Source: Pseudomonas sp. (lineage in GTDB: Bacteria > Pseudomonadota > Gammaproteobacteria > Pseudomonadales > Pseudomonadaceae). From it: 61,986 bases of DNA. Position numbers and translations under genes: made by a program. This document shows positions 51,048 to 61,926 of this stretch, one piece after another. Where the stretch lies: positions 1 through 61,986 of the forward strand of contig NZ_JAUXMX010000021.1 in assembly GCF_030683065.1 (NCBI RefSeq). The letters run 5' to 3'. Below the pieces are notes generated by a model. The model saw nothing but the letters and a program-made list of their open reading frames with translations, was not told where the DNA came from and did not search any database. The first letter of the stretch is position 1, and each line of letters starts with the position of its first letter.

Positions 51048-52547
51048 ATGAGCATTCTGTACGACGAGCGTGTCGACGGCCCGCTGCCCAGCGTCGATAA
51101 GCCAGCCCTGCTGGCGGCATTGCGCGAGCAGTTACCTGACCTGGAAGTGCTGCACACCCAGGAAGACCTCAAACCCTACGAATGTGATGGCCTCTCGGCT
51201 TACACCGCCACGCCGATGCTGGTGGTGCTGCCGGAGCGCATCGAGCAGGTCGAGCGTCTGCTCAAGCTCTGCTACCAGCGCGGTGTTCCGGTGGTGGCGC
51301 GCGGTGCAGGCACGGGTTTGTCCGGTGGTGCCTTGCCGCTGGAGCAGGGCATCCTGCTGGTGATGGCGCGCTTCAACAAGATTATCGAGGTCAATCCGGC
51401 CGGGCGCTTTGCCCGGGTCCAGCCTGGGGTGCGCAACCTGGCGATTTCCCAGGCCGCCGCGCCCCATGAGCTGTATTACGCGCCGGACCCGTCTTCGCAG
51501 ATCGCCTGTTCGATCGGCGGCAACGTGGCCGAGAACGCCGGCGGCGTGCATTGCCTGAAATACGGCCTGACCGTGCACAACCTGCTCAAGGTGGACGTGC
51601 TCACGGTCGAGGGCGAGCACATGACCCTCGGTTCGGATGCCCTGGATGCGCCGGGCTTCGATCTGCTCGCGCTGTTCACCGGCTCGGAAGGCATGCTCGG
51701 CATCATCACCGAGGTCACGGTCAAGCTGCTGCCCAAGCCGCAGGTGGCCAAGGTGCTGCTGGCCAGTTTCGATTCGGTGGAAAAAGCCGGGCGTGCGGTC
51801 GGCGCCATCATCGCCGCCGGCATCATCCCTGGCGGCCTGGAGATGATGGACAACCTCGCGATTCGCGCCGTTGAAGACTTTATCCATGCCGGCTACCCGG
51901 TCGAGGCCGAAGCCATCTTGCTGTGTGAACTGGACGGCGTCGAAGCCGACGTGCAGGACGACTGCGAACGAGTCCGCGCGGTGCTGGAGGCGGCCGGTGC
52001 CAGCGAAGTTCGCCTGGCCCGCGATGAGGCCGAGCGGGTCAGGTTCTGGGCCGGGCGCAAGAACGCCTTCCCGGCGGTCGGGCGCATCTCGCCGGACTAC
52101 TACTGCATGGACGGCACCATTCCACGCCGCGAGTTGCCGGGCGTGCTCAAGGGCATCGCCGACCTGTCGGCCGAGTATGGCCTGCGCGTGGCCAACGTGT
52201 TTCACGCCGGCGACGGCAATATGCACCCGCTGATCCTGTTCGATGCCAATCAGCCCGGCGAGCTGGAGCGCGCCGAAGCCATCGGCGGCAAGATCCTTGA
52301 ACTCTGCGTGAAAGTCGGCGGCAGCATCACCGGCGAGCACGGCGTCGGCCGCGAGAAGATCAACCAGATGTGCGCCCAGTTCAACAGCGATGAGTTGACC
52401 CTGTTCCACGCGGTGAAAGCGGCCTTCGATCCCAAGGGCCTGCTCAATCCCGGCAAGAACATCCCGACTTTGCATCGCTGCGCCGAGTTCGGCGCCATGC
52501 ATGTGCACCACGGCAAGCTGCCTTTCCCCGACCTGGAGCGTTTCTGA
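51048..52547 (+). CDS. glcD: Glycolate oxidase FAD-linked subunit
   Basis: A 499-residue FAD_binding_4 flavoprotein (VVARGAGTGLSGGALPLEQG; ACSIGGNVAENAGGVHCLKYG) with the C-terminal FAD-oxidase cap (HAGDGNMHPLILFD; GGSITGEHGVGREK). With GlcE and GlcF it oxidises glycolate to glyoxylate, passing electrons to the membrane chain. First gene of the operon; its TGA overlaps the glcE ATG by one base. Confidence 0.95.
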   Translation: MSILYDERVDGPLPSVDKPALLAALREQLPDLEVLHTQEDLKPYECDGLSAYTATPMLVVLPERIEQVERLLKLCYQRGVPVVARGAGTGLSGGALPLEQGILLVMARFNKIIEVNPAGRFARVQPGVRNLAISQAAAPHELYYAPDPSSQIACSIGGNVAENAGGVHCLKYGLTVHNLLKVDVLTVEGEHMTLGSDALDAPGFDLLALFTGSEGMLGIITEVTVKLLPKPQVAKVLLASFDSVEKAGRAVGAIIAAGIIPGGLEMMDNLAIRAVEDFIHAGYPVEAEAILLCELDGVEADVQDDCERVRAVLEAAGASEVRLARDEAERVRFWAGRKNAFPAVGRISPDYYCMDGTIPRRELPGVLKGIADLSAEYGLRVANVFHAGDGNMHPLILFDANQPGELERAEAIGGKILELCVKVGGSITGEHGVGREKINQMCAQFNSDELTLFHAVKAAFDPKGLLNPGKNIPTLHRCAEFGAMHVHHGKLPFPDLERF

Positions 52548-53611
52548 TGGTCATGCCGCATGATTTCGATGCCAGCACGGCGTTGCTGGAACAGGTCAAC
52601 CACGCCCTCAATAATTCGCTGGCGCTGCGTATCCAGGGCGCTAACAGCAAAGCTTTTCTCGGGCGCAAGGTCGCGGGCGAGGTGATCGACAGCCGCGCTC
52701 ATCGTGGCATCGTCAGCTACGACCCGACCGAATTGGTGATCACTGCCCGTGCCGGCACGCCGCTGGCCGAATTGCAGGCGGCGCTGGATGAAGCCGGACA
52801 GATGCTGCCCTGCGAGTCGCCGGGTGCTGCAGCGGGTGCCACTGTCGGCGGCATGGTCGCCACGGGCCTGTCCGGGCCGCGCCGGCCCTGGGTCGGCTCG
52901 GTGCGTGACATGGTCTTGGGTACGCGCCTGATCACTGGCCACGGCAAGCACCTGCGCTTCGGCGGCGAGGTGATGAAGAACGTTGCCGGCTATGACCTGT
53001 CGCGCCTGCTGGTGGGCAGTTTCGGTTGCCTGGGGCTGATCACTGAAGTATCGCTCAAGGTGCTGCCCAAGCCCCGACAATGCCTCAGCCTGCGCTTGCC
53101 GATGGACGCTGAAAGCGCGCTGCGCAAGCTCGCCGAGTGGGGCCAGCAGCCACTGCCGCTGAGCGCTGCCAGCCATGACGGTCGCGCCCTGCACCTGCGC
53201 CTGGAAGGCGGCGAAGGCTCGGTGGCCGCCGCCCGCCAGAGCCTCGGTGGCGAGCTGCTCGACCCAACCTACTGGCAGCAACTGAACGAGCAGCACCTGG
53301 AGTTCTTCACCGATCCACGGCCCCTGTGGCGCCTGTCGCTGCCCAACAATACGCCGCTGCTGGCGGTGCCCGGCGATCAGCTGATCGACTGGGGTGGCGC
53401 CCAGCGCTGGCTGAAATCGAGTGCCGAGGCGGCGCAGATCCGCAGCATTGTCAGTGCTGCCGGAGGCCATGCCACCTGCTTCACTGCGGGTGTTTGCGAC
53501 ACCCCGTTTCAGCCTCTGTCCGCGCCGTTGTTGCGCTATCACCGCCAGTTGAAAACCCAGCTCGACCCGCAAGGGCTCTTCAACGCCGGCCGCATGTACG
53601 CCGAGGTTTAG
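52547..53611 (+). CDS. glcE: Glycolate oxidase FAD-binding subunit
   Basis: A 354-residue protein with one FAD_binding_4 domain (LVITARAGTPLAELQAALDE; GAAAGATVGGMVATGLSGPR) but a shorter, different C-terminus than GlcD. It is an essential subunit of glycolate oxidase. The start overlaps glcD; the stop is directly before glcF, so the three are translated together. Confidence 0.94.
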   Translation: MVMPHDFDASTALLEQVNHALNNSLALRIQGANSKAFLGRKVAGEVIDSRAHRGIVSYDPTELVITARAGTPLAELQAALDEAGQMLPCESPGAAAGATVGGMVATGLSGPRRPWVGSVRDMVLGTRLITGHGKHLRFGGEVMKNVAGYDLSRLLVGSFGCLGLITEVSLKVLPKPRQCLSLRLPMDAESALRKLAEWGQQPLPLSAASHDGRALHLRLEGGEGSVAAARQSLGGELLDPTYWQQLNEQHLEFFTDPRPLWRLSLPNNTPLLAVPGDQLIDWGGAQRWLKSSAEAAQIRSIVSAAGGHATCFTAGVCDTPFQPLSAPLLRYHRQLKTQLDPQGLFNAGRMYAEV

Positions 53612-54829
53612 ATGCAGACGAATTTAACCGAACAGGCCAAGCGTCTGCCGCGCGGCGAAGAAGCCGAAAGCATCCTGCGCAGCTGTGTGCATTGCGGCTT
53701 CTGCAATGCCACCTGCCCGACCTACCAGTTGCTTGGCGACGAGCTGGATGGCCCGCGTGGGCGCATCTACCTGATCAAGCAGGTGCTGGAGGGCAATGCA
53801 GTCACCGCCAAGACCCAGCTGCACCTGGACCGCTGCCTGACCTGCCGCAACTGCGAAACCACCTGCCCGTCCGGGGTCGACTACCACAACCTGCTGGATA
53901 TCGGTCGAGCGGTGGTCGACCAGGCGGTGCCGCGTCCGCTGGGCCAGCGCGTACTGCGTGAAAGCCTGCGCGCCCTGGTGCCGCGTCCGGCCCTGTTCAA
54001 GGCCCTGGTTCAGGCCGGTGAAGCGTTCCGGCCGCTGCTGCCGGCGGCGCTCAAGGCCAAGCTGCCCAGGCAGATCCACCCAGCCAAGCCGCGTCCGCCG
54101 GTGCAGCACGGCCGTCGGGTGCTGATCCTCGAAGGCTGCGTGCAGGCGGGCCTGTCGCCCAACACCAACGCCGCCACCGCGCGGGTGCTCGATCGTCTCG
54201 GCATCAGCATCACCAATGTGCGTGAAGCCGGCTGCTGCGGCGCCGTGGACTACCACCTGAATGCCCAGGAACAGGGCCTGCAGCGCGCCCGACGCAATAT
54301 CGATGCCTGGTGGCCGGTGATCGAGTTGGGTGCCGAAGCCATCGTGCAGACCGCCAGCGGTTGCGGCGCCTTCGTCAAGGATTACGGCCACCTGCTCGAA
54401 CACGATCCGAGCTACGCGGCGAAAGCCAAGCGGGTCAGCGAACTGGCCAAGGACCTGGTCGAAGTGCTGCGCGGCGAGCCGCTGGAAGGCCTGGGGGTAG
54501 ATAGCGAGCAGCGTCTGGCGTTCCATTGCCCGTGCACCCTGCAGCATGCGCAGAAGCTTGGCGGCGCTGTCGAAAGCGTACTCAGTCGCCTGGGCTTCGA
54601 GCTCACCGCGGTGGCCGACGGGCACCTGTGTTGCGGTTCGGCCGGCACCTACTCGATCACTCAGCCGCAGCTGTCCAGGCAGTTGCGCGACAACAAGATG
54701 GACGCCCTGGAAAGCGGCAAGCCGCAGGTAATTGTCACCGCCAATATCGGCTGCCAGACCCACCTCGATGGCGCCGGCCGCACCCCGGTACGGCACTGGA
54801 TCGAAGTGGTTGAGGACGCCATGGGCTGA
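53612..54829 (+). CDS. glcF: Glycolate oxidase iron-sulfur subunit
   Basis: A 405-residue protein with two 4Fe-4S ferredoxin motifs, CVHCGFCNATCP (near 26) and CLTCRNCETTCP (near 77), and two CCG cysteine-rich domains (GCCGAVDYHLN; CCGSAGTYSI). It carries electrons from GlcDE to quinone. It begins directly after the glcE stop. Confidence 0.95.
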   Translation: MQTNLTEQAKRLPRGEEAESILRSCVHCGFCNATCPTYQLLGDELDGPRGRIYLIKQVLEGNAVTAKTQLHLDRCLTCRNCETTCPSGVDYHNLLDIGRAVVDQAVPRPLGQRVLRESLRALVPRPALFKALVQAGEAFRPLLPAALKAKLPRQIHPAKPRPPVQHGRRVLILEGCVQAGLSPNTNAATARVLDRLGISITNVREAGCCGAVDYHLNAQEQGLQRARRNIDAWWPVIELGAEAIVQTASGCGAFVKDYGHLLEHDPSYAAKAKRVSELAKDLVEVLRGEPLEGLGVDSEQRLAFHCPCTLQHAQKLGGAVESVLSRLGFELTAVADGHLCCGSAGTYSITQPQLSRQLRDNKMDALESGKPQVIVTANIGCQTHLDGAGRTPVRHWIEVVEDAMG

Positions 54830-54884
54830 GCTTCACGGGCCACGAATTCGCGCACTACGCGCCCATCAATCATGAGGAAAGAAC

Positions 54885-55286
54885 ATGCAAAGCAAAGCCG
54901 TACTTGGTCAAACCGACGTCGCCCGCATCCTTGCCGCTGCGCGCGCCGAGGCGCAGCAGCACAACTGGGCCGTGAGCATCGCCGTGGTCGATGACGGTGG
55001 CCACCCGCTGGCTCTCGAACGCCTCGACGGCTGCGCGCCGATCGGTGCCTACATCGCCGGCGAAAAAGCGCGCAGTGCGGCCATCGGCCGGCGTGAGACC
55101 AAGGGTTACGAAGACATGGTCAACGGTGGGCGCAGCGCCTTCCTCTCCGCACCGTTGCTGACCTCCCTCGAAGGCGGTGTGCCGCTGATCGTCGATGGCC
55201 AGGTGATTGGTGCGGTCGGTGTGTCCGGGGTCAAGGCCGATCAGGACGCCCAGGTCGCCAAGGCCGGTGTTGCCGCCCTGATCTGA
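54885..55286 (+). CDS. glcG: GlcG/HbpS-family protein
   Basis: A 133-residue GlcG-family protein: ILAAARAEAQQHNWAVSIAVVDDGGHPLALERLDG and VIGAVGVSGVKADQDAQVA are its hallmarks. Function in glycolate metabolism is unclear; relatives bind haem or cobalamin-type cofactors. It is in the glc operon 55 bases after glcF. Confidence 0.9.
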   Translation: MQSKAVLGQTDVARILAAARAEAQQHNWAVSIAVVDDGGHPLALERLDGCAPIGAYIAGEKARSAAIGRRETKGYEDMVNGGRSAFLSAPLLTSLEGGVPLIVDGQVIGAVGVSGVKADQDAQVAKAGVAALI

Positions 55287-55397
55287 AGGCACTCGTGCGG
55301 CGGTTGCCCGGCAGCCGTCAGCGTAAAGCATCGAATCCGCCCTGATTCCCGCCGCTGTTGCCGCGGGACAGGCGAAAACCGAATTGGAGAATCAAAG

Positions 55398-57575
55398 ATG
55401 ACCGATCGCGTGAACATCCAGCGCCTGCAAGTGGCTGCCAATCTGCAACGTTTCGTCGATGAAGAAGTGCTGCCGGGCACTGGGCTGGCGCGCGAGGCGT
55501 TCTGGACGGGGTTCGATGCCCTGGTGCATGAACTGGCGCCGCAAAACCGGGCGCTGCTGGCCGAGCGCGATCGTTTGCAATGCGAACTGGATACCTGGCA
55601 CCGCGCCCACCCGGGGCCGGTGACGGATATGCCTGCCTACCGCGCCTTTCTTACCGGCATCGGTTACCTGTTGGCGCCGCCGGCCAGTGTGCAGGCCAGC
55701 ACCGCTCAGGTTGACAGTGAAATCAGCAGCCAGGCCGGCCCGCAGCTGGTGGTGCCGGTGATGAACGCGCGCTACGCGCTGAACGCCGCCAACGCCCGCT
55801 GGGGCTCGTTGTATGACGCGCTCTATGGCACCGATGCGATCAGCGAGGAGGGTGGGGCGCACAAAGGCCCCGGCTACAACCAGGTGCGCGGGGCCAAGGT
55901 GATTGCCTTCGCCCGGGCCTTCCTCGATCAGGCGGCGCCTCTGGCCAGCGGTTCGCATGCCGATGCCGTCAGCTACCAGGTGGTCGCCGGCCAGCTGCAG
56001 GTCGGTCTGGCCAATGGCACGCACAGCGGCCTGGGCCAGCCTGAAAAATTCCTCGGCCACCAGGGCGAGGCGGCGCAGCCCAGCGCTATCCTGCTGAAGA
56101 ACCACGGCCTGCACGTGGAAATCCAGATCGACCCGAACAGCCTGATCGGCCAGACCGATGCCGCCGGGGTCAAGGACCTGCTGCTGGAAGCGGCGCTGTC
56201 GACCATCCTTGATTTAGAGGACTCGGTCGCCGCAGTGGATGCCGACGACAAGGTGCTGATCTACCGCAACTGGCTGGGCCTGATGAAGGGCGACCTGAGC
56301 GAGGAACTGGACAAGGGCGGCAAGCGCATCACCCGCCGCCTCAATCCGGACCGCCAGTACAGCGGCGCTGACGGCAGCAACCTGACCCTGCATGGCCGTT
56401 CGTTGTTGTTCGTGCGCAACGTCGGCCATCTGATGAGCAACCCGGCGATTCTCGACGGTGAAGGCCGCGAGATCCCTGAAGGCATTCTCGATGGGGTGAT
56501 GACCAGCCTGATCGCCCTGCATGACCTCAAGCGTCAGGGCAACTCGCGCAGTGGCAGCGTGTATATCGTTAAACCGAAGATGCACGGCCCGCTTGAAGTG
56601 GCCTTCGCCGACCAATTGTTCGGCCGTATCGAAGACCTCCTCGGGTTGCCGCGCAACACCCTGAAGATGGGCATCATGGACGAGGAGCGGCGCACCAGCG
56701 TCAACCTCGAGGCCTGCATCGCCGCCGCCAACGCGCGGGTGGCCTTCATCAATACCGGCTTCCTCGACCGCACCGGCGACGAGATGCACACGGCCATGGA
56801 GGCCGGGCCGATGTTGCGCAAGGGCGACATGAAGAGCACTAAGTGGATTCAGGCCTACGAGCGCAACAACGTGCTGGTCGGTCTCAGCTGCGGCCTGCGC
56901 GGCCGGGCACAGATCGGCAAAGGCATGTGGGCCATGCCGGACCTGATGGCCGACATGCTCGAACAGAAAATCGCCCACCCCAAGGCCGGCGCCAACACCG
57001 CCTGGGTACCTTCGCCGACCGCTGCCGTATTGCATGCCTTGCACTATCACCAGGTGGATGTGCAGGCGGTGCAGCGCGAGCTGGAAAACATCGATTTCAA
57101 TGCCGAGCGCGACCGCCTGCTCAACGACCTGCTGACGGTGCCGGTGGCAGCCGAACGCAACTGGAGCGAGGCAGATATCCAGCAGGAACTGGACAACAAC
57201 TGCCAGGGCATCCTCGGTTACGTGGTGCGCTGGGTCGAGCAGGGCGTCGGTTGCTCCAAGGTGCCGGACATTCACAACGTCGGCCTGATGGAGGACCGCG
57301 CCACCTTGCGCATCTCCAGCCAGCACATTGCCAACTGGCTGCACCACGGCGTGGTCGAGCGGGCGCAGGTTGAAGAAACCCTGCAGCGCATGGCCAGGGT
57401 GGTCGATGGGCAGAATGCCGGTGATCCGCTGTACCGGCCAATGGCGGCCAACTATGCCGGCTCGGCGGCGTTCCAGGCCGCCAGCGACCTGGTGTTCAAG
57501 GGGCGCGAACAGCCCAGCGGCTATACCGAGCCACTGCTGCACGCCTGGCGGCTACGCTTCAAACAGGAGGCGTAA
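55398..57575 (+). CDS. glcB: Malate synthase G
   Basis: A 725-residue malate synthase [18 protein letters not shown] and [18 protein letters not shown] carry active-site acidic/arginine residues, and [31 protein letters not shown] is the signature. It condenses glyoxylate, the product of GlcDEF, with acetyl-CoA to malate, completing glycolate assimilation. Located 111 bases after glcG; a terminator follows. Confidence 0.96.
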   Translation: MTDRVNIQRLQVAANLQRFVDEEVLPGTGLAREAFWTGFDALVHELAPQNRALLAERDRLQCELDTWHRAHPGPVTDMPAYRAFLTGIGYLLAPPASVQASTAQVDSEISSQAGPQLVVPVMNARYALNAANARWGSLYDALYGTDAISEEGGAHKGPGYNQVRGAKVIAFARAFLDQAAPLASGSHADAVSYQVVAGQLQVGLANGTHSGLGQPEKFLGHQGEAAQPSAILLKNHGLHVEIQIDPNSLIGQTDAAGVKDLLLEAALSTILDLEDSVAAVDADDKVLIYRNWLGLMKGDLSEELDKGGKRITRRLNPDRQYSGADGSNLTLHGRSLLFVRNVGHLMSNPAILDGEGREIPEGILDGVMTSLIALHDLKRQGNSRSGSVYIVKPKMHGPLEVAFADQLFGRIEDLLGLPRNTLKMGIMDEERRTSVNLEACIAAANARVAFINTGFLDRTGDEMHTAMEAGPMLRKGDMKSTKWIQAYERNNVLVGLSCGLRGRAQIGKGMWAMPDLMADMLEQKIAHPKAGANTAWVPSPTAAVLHALHYHQVDVQAVQRELENIDFNAERDRLLNDLLTVPVAAERNWSEADIQQELDNNCQGILGYVVRWVEQGVGCSKVPDIHNVGLMEDRATLRISSQHIANWLHHGVVERAQVEETLQRMARVVDGQNAGDPLYRPMAANYAGSAAFQAASDLVFKGREQPSGYTEPLLHAWRLRFKQEA

Positions 57576-57596
57576 CGCCCTCGACGAACTATATTC

Positions 57597-57627
57597 AGCC
57601 CCGTACGCATAAGCGTGCGGGGCTTTT
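57597..57627 (+). terminator. Rho-independent terminator after glcB
   Basis: AGCCCCGTACGC and GCGTGCGGGGCT form a 12-bp stem with one wobble and an ATAA loop, followed by TTTT counting the last stem T. Confidence 0.82.
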
Positions 57628-57736
57628 GAGCATGAATGCCGCAGGCGCGGTGTTCGCGGGCCTGACAGGTTCCGATGCGTAATACCGGGTGATCCCGGGT
57701 AACAGTGGTTCACAACAATTAAAAAGGACCTAACCC

Positions 57737-59434
57737 ATGAATCAAACGCTACTGTCCATCCTTGCCTTCGTGCCGCTGGTGCTGGCGGGTGTGCTGCTGA
57801 TCGGCTTTCGCTGGCCAGCCAAATACGCCATGCCGGTGATCTTTCTGCTCACGGCGATCATCGGCCTGACCGCCTGGGACATGTCCTTCACCCGGGTCGT
57901 GGCTTCCAGCTTGCAGGGGCTGATCCTCACTGCGGCGATCCTCTGGATCATCTTCGGGGCGATCCTGCTGCTCAATACCCTCAAACATTCAGGTGGCATC
58001 AGCGCGATTCGCCGCGGCTTTGCCAATATCACCCCGGATCGGCGGGTGCAGGCCTTGATCGTTGCCTGGTTGTTCGGCTGCTTTATCGAAGGCGCCTCCG
58101 GCTTCGGCACGCCGGCAGCGGTGGCAGCGCCGCTGCTGGTCGCGTTGGGCTTCCCGGCCCTGGCGGCGGTGGTCTTGGGCATGATGGTGCAGTCCACTCC
58201 GGTGTCCTTCGGCGCGGTTGGTACGCCGATTCTGGTTGGTGTGGCAGGCGGTCTGGACAAGGTCGGCATGAGCGAGCAGTTGCTGGCCCTGAACAGTAAC
58301 TGGGAGGTGTTCTTCCACCTGATCTATTCGCGGGTAGCGATTATGCATGGCCTGATCGGCCTGCTGATGCCGCTGATCATGGTGATGATCATGACCCGTT
58401 TCTTCGGCAAGAATAAGTCGTGGAAAGAGGGCCTGGCGGTGGCGCCATTCGCCATCTTCACTGCGATTTGCTTCTCGGTACCGTACATGGCAGCCGGGGT
58501 GTTCCTCGGTCCGGAATTCCCGTCGATGATCGGTGCGATGGTCGGCCTGGCCATCGTCGTGCCGGCTGCCAAGGCCGGCTTCCTGCTGCCGAAGCAGACC
58601 TGGGACTTCGCCGAAGCAAAAGACTGGCCGTCCGAGTGGATGGGCACGATCGAGATGAAGATCGAGGACGTTGCGGGTAAGTCCCCGGTGTCCGTAGCCA
58701 TGGCCTGGGCGCCTTATCTGCTGTTGGCGATCTTCCTGGTGGCCTCGCGGATCTTTCCCGAACTCAAGGCGGCGCTGATCGCGGCCAGCTTTGGCTGGAC
58801 CGACATCCTCGGCGAAACCGGCGTTTCCGGTGCTCTGCAGCCGCTTTACCTGCCGGGCGGTATCCTGTGCATGGTGGTGATCGTGACCTGCTTCCTGCAC
58901 CGCATGCGCTTCAGTGAAGTAAAGGCCGCAGTCAGTGAGTCGAGCCGCACGCTGCTGGGTGCCGGTTTCGTGTTGATCTTCACCATTCCGATGGTGCGTA
59001 TCCTGATCAACTCCGGGGTCAACGGTTCTGATCTGGTGTCGATGCCGGTGGCCATGGCGCAACTGGTGGCTGACAGCGTCGGCGGCGTCTACCCGTTCTT
59101 CGCCCCGGCGGTGGGCGCATTGGGCGCCTTTATCGCCGGCTCCAATACCGTGTCCAACCTGATGCTCTCGCAATTCCAGTTCAATACCGCCGGCCTGCTC
59201 GGCGTGTCCGGGGCGATGATGGTGGCGGCGCAGTCGGTCGGTGCGGCAGCGGGCAACATGATCGCGATCCACAACGTGGTGGCGGCGTCTGCGACCGTGG
59301 GCTTGCTCGGGCGCGAAGGCATCACCATGCGCAAGACCATGCTGCCTACGCTGTACTACCTCCTGGCAGCCGGTAGCCTGACCATGATCGCCATGTATGG
59401 CATGGCCATCACTGATCCGCTGATGGTGGGTTAG
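57737..59434 (+). CDS. glcA: Glycolate/L-lactate permease (LctP family)
   Basis: A 565-residue membrane protein of about 12-14 helices with [22 protein letters not shown] and [20 protein letters not shown], the two signatures of LctP permeases (proton symport of 2-hydroxy acids). GlcA and LldP cannot be told apart by sequence alone; position after glcB favours glycolate. AAGGAC precedes the ATG. Its own promoter is likely in the 57.63-57.73 kb gap. Confidence 0.9.
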   Translation: MNQTLLSILAFVPLVLAGVLLIGFRWPAKYAMPVIFLLTAIIGLTAWDMSFTRVVASSLQGLILTAAILWIIFGAILLLNTLKHSGGISAIRRGFANITPDRRVQALIVAWLFGCFIEGASGFGTPAAVAAPLLVALGFPALAAVVLGMMVQSTPVSFGAVGTPILVGVAGGLDKVGMSEQLLALNSNWEVFFHLIYSRVAIMHGLIGLLMPLIMVMIMTRFFGKNKSWKEGLAVAPFAIFTAICFSVPYMAAGVFLGPEFPSMIGAMVGLAIVVPAAKAGFLLPKQTWDFAEAKDWPSEWMGTIEMKIEDVAGKSPVSVAMAWAPYLLLAIFLVASRIFPELKAALIAASFGWTDILGETGVSGALQPLYLPGGILCMVVIVTCFLHRMRFSEVKAAVSESSRTLLGAGFVLIFTIPMVRILINSGVNGSDLVSMPVAMAQLVADSVGGVYPFFAPAVGALGAFIAGSNTVSNLMLSQFQFNTAGLLGVSGAMMVAAQSVGAAAGNMIAIHNVVAASATVGLLGREGITMRKTMLPTLYYLLAAGSLTMIAMYGMAITDPLMVG

Positions 59435-59439
59435 CGTCG

Positions 59440-59480
59440 GTGGCAAAACGTACCGGCCTTGGTTCGTTGCGTTTTGCCAC
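59440..59480 (+). terminator. Hairpin after glcA
   Basis: GTGGCAAAACG and CGTTTTGCCAC form a perfect 11-bp stem with a 19-base loop right after the stop. No T-run after it, but A/T-rich stem ends make it a plausible terminator in either direction. Confidence 0.5.
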
Positions 59481-59608
59481 GGTCATTACTTGACCAGGCG
59501 GTAAGCACCCCGTCGGCGTTGTGCAATTGCCCGGCCGGCGGCTTGGCGCTCCGGTGGATTTCCGGTAGCGTGCTTGTATGCACTACCCGAGAGGCACCTG
59601 AGGACGTT

Positions 59609-59776
59609 ATGAAAAAGTGGCAATGTGTGGTTTGTGGACTGATTTACGACGAAAGCCAGGGCTGGCCCGACGAAGGCATCGCCGCAGGTACGCAGTGGCA
59701 GGATGTGCCGCCAGACTGGCTATGCCCGGATTGCGGAGTGGGCAAACTGGATTTCGAGATGATTGAAATCGGTTGA
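59609..59776 (+). CDS. rubA1: Rubredoxin (first)
   Basis: A 55-residue rubredoxin: CVVCG and CPDCG bind one iron. Small electron carrier between the flavoprotein reductase encoded downstream and acceptors such as alkane hydroxylase or peroxidases. ATG 59609 after GAGG. A terminator follows. Confidence 0.95.
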   Translation: MKKWQCVVCGLIYDESQGWPDEGIAAGTQWQDVPPDWLCPDCGVGKLDFEMIEIG

Positions 59777-59791
59777 TTACCAGCAAGAACA

Positions 59792-59820
59792 AACGGCGAC
59801 CTCAGGGTCGCCGTTTTATT
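59792..59820 (+). terminator. Rho-independent terminator after rubA1
   Basis: AACGGCGACC and GGTCGCCGTT stem (10 bp) with TCAG loop, followed by TTATTTG. Confidence 0.85.
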
Positions 59821-59987
59821 TGCTGATGTAGCTGTTGCATGCAGTGGCATGTCTCATTGTGCAGCCGGTCAATAGCCCTCTATGTGTGCTGCTGCCGTTA
59901 TGTGTCGATGGTAAGGCTGAGCTTGGTTTGGCGCAGGGCCGGCAGTTGCGTTAGGGTCTGATCAGGGTTTGTCGAACAGAGGTGGTT

Positions 59988-60155
59988 ATGCGCAAGTGGC
60001 AATGTATCGTCTGTGGCTTTATCTACGATGAAGCCGCAGGTCTGCCCGAAGAGGGTATTGCACCGGGTACGCTCTGGGACGACATCCCAGCGGACTGGTT
60101 GTGTCCGGACTGCGGCACCGGCAAGCAGGATTTCGAGATGATCGAAATCAGCTGA
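59988..60155 (+). CDS. rubA2: Rubredoxin (second)
   Basis: A 55-residue rubredoxin paralogue reading [20 protein letters not shown] to [19 protein letters not shown]. Iron ligands CIVCG and CPDCG. It is about 70 percent like the first copy by eye. It lies 81 bases before the reductase gene, with which it may be co-transcribed. Confidence 0.95.
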   Translation: MRKWQCIVCGFIYDEAAGLPEEGIAPGTLWDDIPADWLCPDCGTGKQDFEMIEIS

Positions 60156-60235
60156 TCCAGCAGATTTTCTAAATAGTTCATGATGTGGCCATGGCCTAAA
60201 GCTATGGCCCGGTTTTGCCGATCGAGGAAGTGAAG

Positions 60236-61405
60236 ATGAGTGCAGCTGTGGCGCCGGTGGTTTCACCCATAGTGATAATCGGGACCGGTCTGGCCGGCTA
60301 CAACCTGGCCCGTGAGTTGCGCAAGCTGGACAGCGACACCCCGTTGCTGCTGATCAGCGCCGATGACGGGCGCTCCTACTCTAAACCGATGTTGTCCACC
60401 GGTTTCGGCAAGCACAAGGACGCCGATGGCTTGAGCATGGCCGAACCCGGCGCCATGGCTGAACAGCTCAAGGCCGAGATCTACACCCATACGCGCATCA
60501 CCGGCATCGATCCTGGGCAGCGGCGTCTGTGGATCGACGCAGAGTCGCTGGTCTATCGCGACCTGGTGCTGGCCTGTGGCGCCGAGCCGATCCGGGTGCC
60601 GGTCGAAGGTGATGCCCAGCACGCGATCCTGTCGATCAACGACCTGGAGGACTACGCGCGCTTTCGTGCTGCTGCAGCCGGAAAGCAGCGTGTGCTGCTG
60701 CTCGGTGCCGGCCTGATCGGCTGCGAGTTCGCCAACGACCTCAGCCTCGGCGGTTACCAGGTCGAGCTGGTGGCGCCCTGCGAGCAGGTGATGCCCGGCT
60801 TGCTGCATCCGGCGGCAGCAGCAGCGGTGCAGGCGGGTCTGGAAAGTCTCGGTGCGCGCTTGCACCTCGGTCCGGTGTTGGCCAGCCTCAACCATGCCGC
60901 AGAGGGACTGCAGGCGCACCTGTCGGACGGCACGTTGATCGCTTGCGATCTGGTGCTCTCCGCGGTTGGGTTGCGTCCACGCACCGAGTTAGCTGCAGCA
61001 GCAGGGTTGTCAGTCAACCGCGGGGTGGTGGTCGACCGTGAGCTGCGCAGCTCCCACCCCAACATCTATGCGCTGGGTGATTGCGCCGAGGTCGACGGTC
61101 TCAATCTGCAGTACGTGATGCCGCTGATGCACTGTGCCCGCGCGCTGGCCCAGACCCTGGCGGGCAAACCGACAGCGGTCAGTTACGGCCCCATGCCCGT
61201 CACGGTGAAGACCCCGGTGTGTCCGTTGGTGGTGTCACCGCCGCCGCGCGGCCTGCAGGGCGAGTGGACGGTCGAGGGCAGTGGCAGCGATATCAAGGCG
61301 CTGTGCCGTGATGCCGCCGGCAGCCTGCTTGGTTATGCCTTGACGGGCACGGCCGTGCAGGAAAAGCTCGCGTTGAATAAGCAGTTGCCAGCGCTGCTGG
61401 CGTGA
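60236..61405 (+). CDS. alkT: Rubredoxin--NAD(+) reductase
   Basis: A 389-residue FAD/NAD-dependent oxidoreductase: N-terminal FAD motif [23 protein letters not shown] motif [17 protein letters not shown] (about 157-173) and C-terminal FAD motif [11 protein letters not shown]. It reduces the adjacent rubredoxins with NADH. Start at ATG 60236 after GAGGAAG; an upstream ATG at 60215 is in frame but less likely. Confidence 0.92.
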   Translation: MSAAVAPVVSPIVIIGTGLAGYNLARELRKLDSDTPLLLISADDGRSYSKPMLSTGFGKHKDADGLSMAEPGAMAEQLKAEIYTHTRITGIDPGQRRLWIDAESLVYRDLVLACGAEPIRVPVEGDAQHAILSINDLEDYARFRAAAAGKQRVLLLGAGLIGCEFANDLSLGGYQVELVAPCEQVMPGLLHPAAAAAVQAGLESLGARLHLGPVLASLNHAAEGLQAHLSDGTLIACDLVLSAVGLRPRTELAAAAGLSVNRGVVVDRELRSSHPNIYALGDCAEVDGLNLQYVMPLMHCARALAQTLAGKPTAVSYGPMPVTVKTPVCPLVVSPPPRGLQGEWTVEGSGSDIKALCRDAAGSLLGYALTGTAVQEKLALNKQLPALLA

Positions 61406-61593
61406 ATGGCGGTTGTTGTGTCGGATACGCCCTGATCTTGTCTGTTCAAACTGTCAGGCAAGACTGGCGCAGGTCTGTATCACATGCCATTCTCCTTTTG
61501 GTCTGCCGCAGCGCAGAGCTGTTGCGGCGCCTTGGGCGCTGCTCTGGATGAGCAGCACGGACACAACAACAATAAACCGTCAAAGGGGCACTT

Positions 61594-61866
61594 ATGCGTA
61601 AACCGGAACTCGCCGCCGCCATCGCCGAAAAGGCGGATCTGAGTAAAGATCAGGCTAATCGTGTACTCAATACCGTACTGGAAGAAATCACCGGTGCACT
61701 GAACCGCAAGGACAGTGTGACCCTGGTGGGCTTCGGTACTTTCGTGCAGCGCCACCGCGGTGCTCGCACCGGCAAAAACCCGCAAACCGGCCAGCCGGTG
61801 ACGATCAAGGCCAGTAATACCGTGGCCTTCAAACCGGGGAAGTCCCTGAAAGATGCTGTAAATTAA
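61594..61866 (+). CDS. HU/IHF-family DNA-binding protein
   Basis: A 90-residue HU-type protein: LVGFGTFVQRHRGARTGKNPQTGQPVTIKA contains the beta-arm with the DNA-intercalating proline region, and FKPGKSLKDAVN the C-terminus. It bends and compacts DNA. Paralogous to HupA/HupB; equivalent in position to PA5348 from memory. A terminator lies after it; the 188-bp gap before it has no gene I can support. Confidence 0.94.
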   Translation: MRKPELAAAIAEKADLSKDQANRVLNTVLEEITGALNRKDSVTLVGFGTFVQRHRGARTGKNPQTGQPVTIKASNTVAFKPGKSLKDAVN

Positions 61867-61902
61867 ACAGAGAGCGTTTCATTTTCTGTGGATAAGTTCT
61901 GC

Positions 61903-61926
61903 AAAGCCCCGTAAATCGGGGCTTTT
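61903..61926 (+). terminator. Rho-independent terminator after the HU gene
   Basis: AAAGCCCCG and CGGGGCTTT stem (9 bp) with TAAAT loop and a final TTTT. Confidence 0.88.

Noticed and set aside
51132..52511. Long minus-strand frames opposite glcD, also 52250-53572, 53624-54796, 56214-57542 and 57989-59446
   Set aside because: All lie antisense to clear glc genes and read as His/Gln/Arg/Gly-rich shadow protein.
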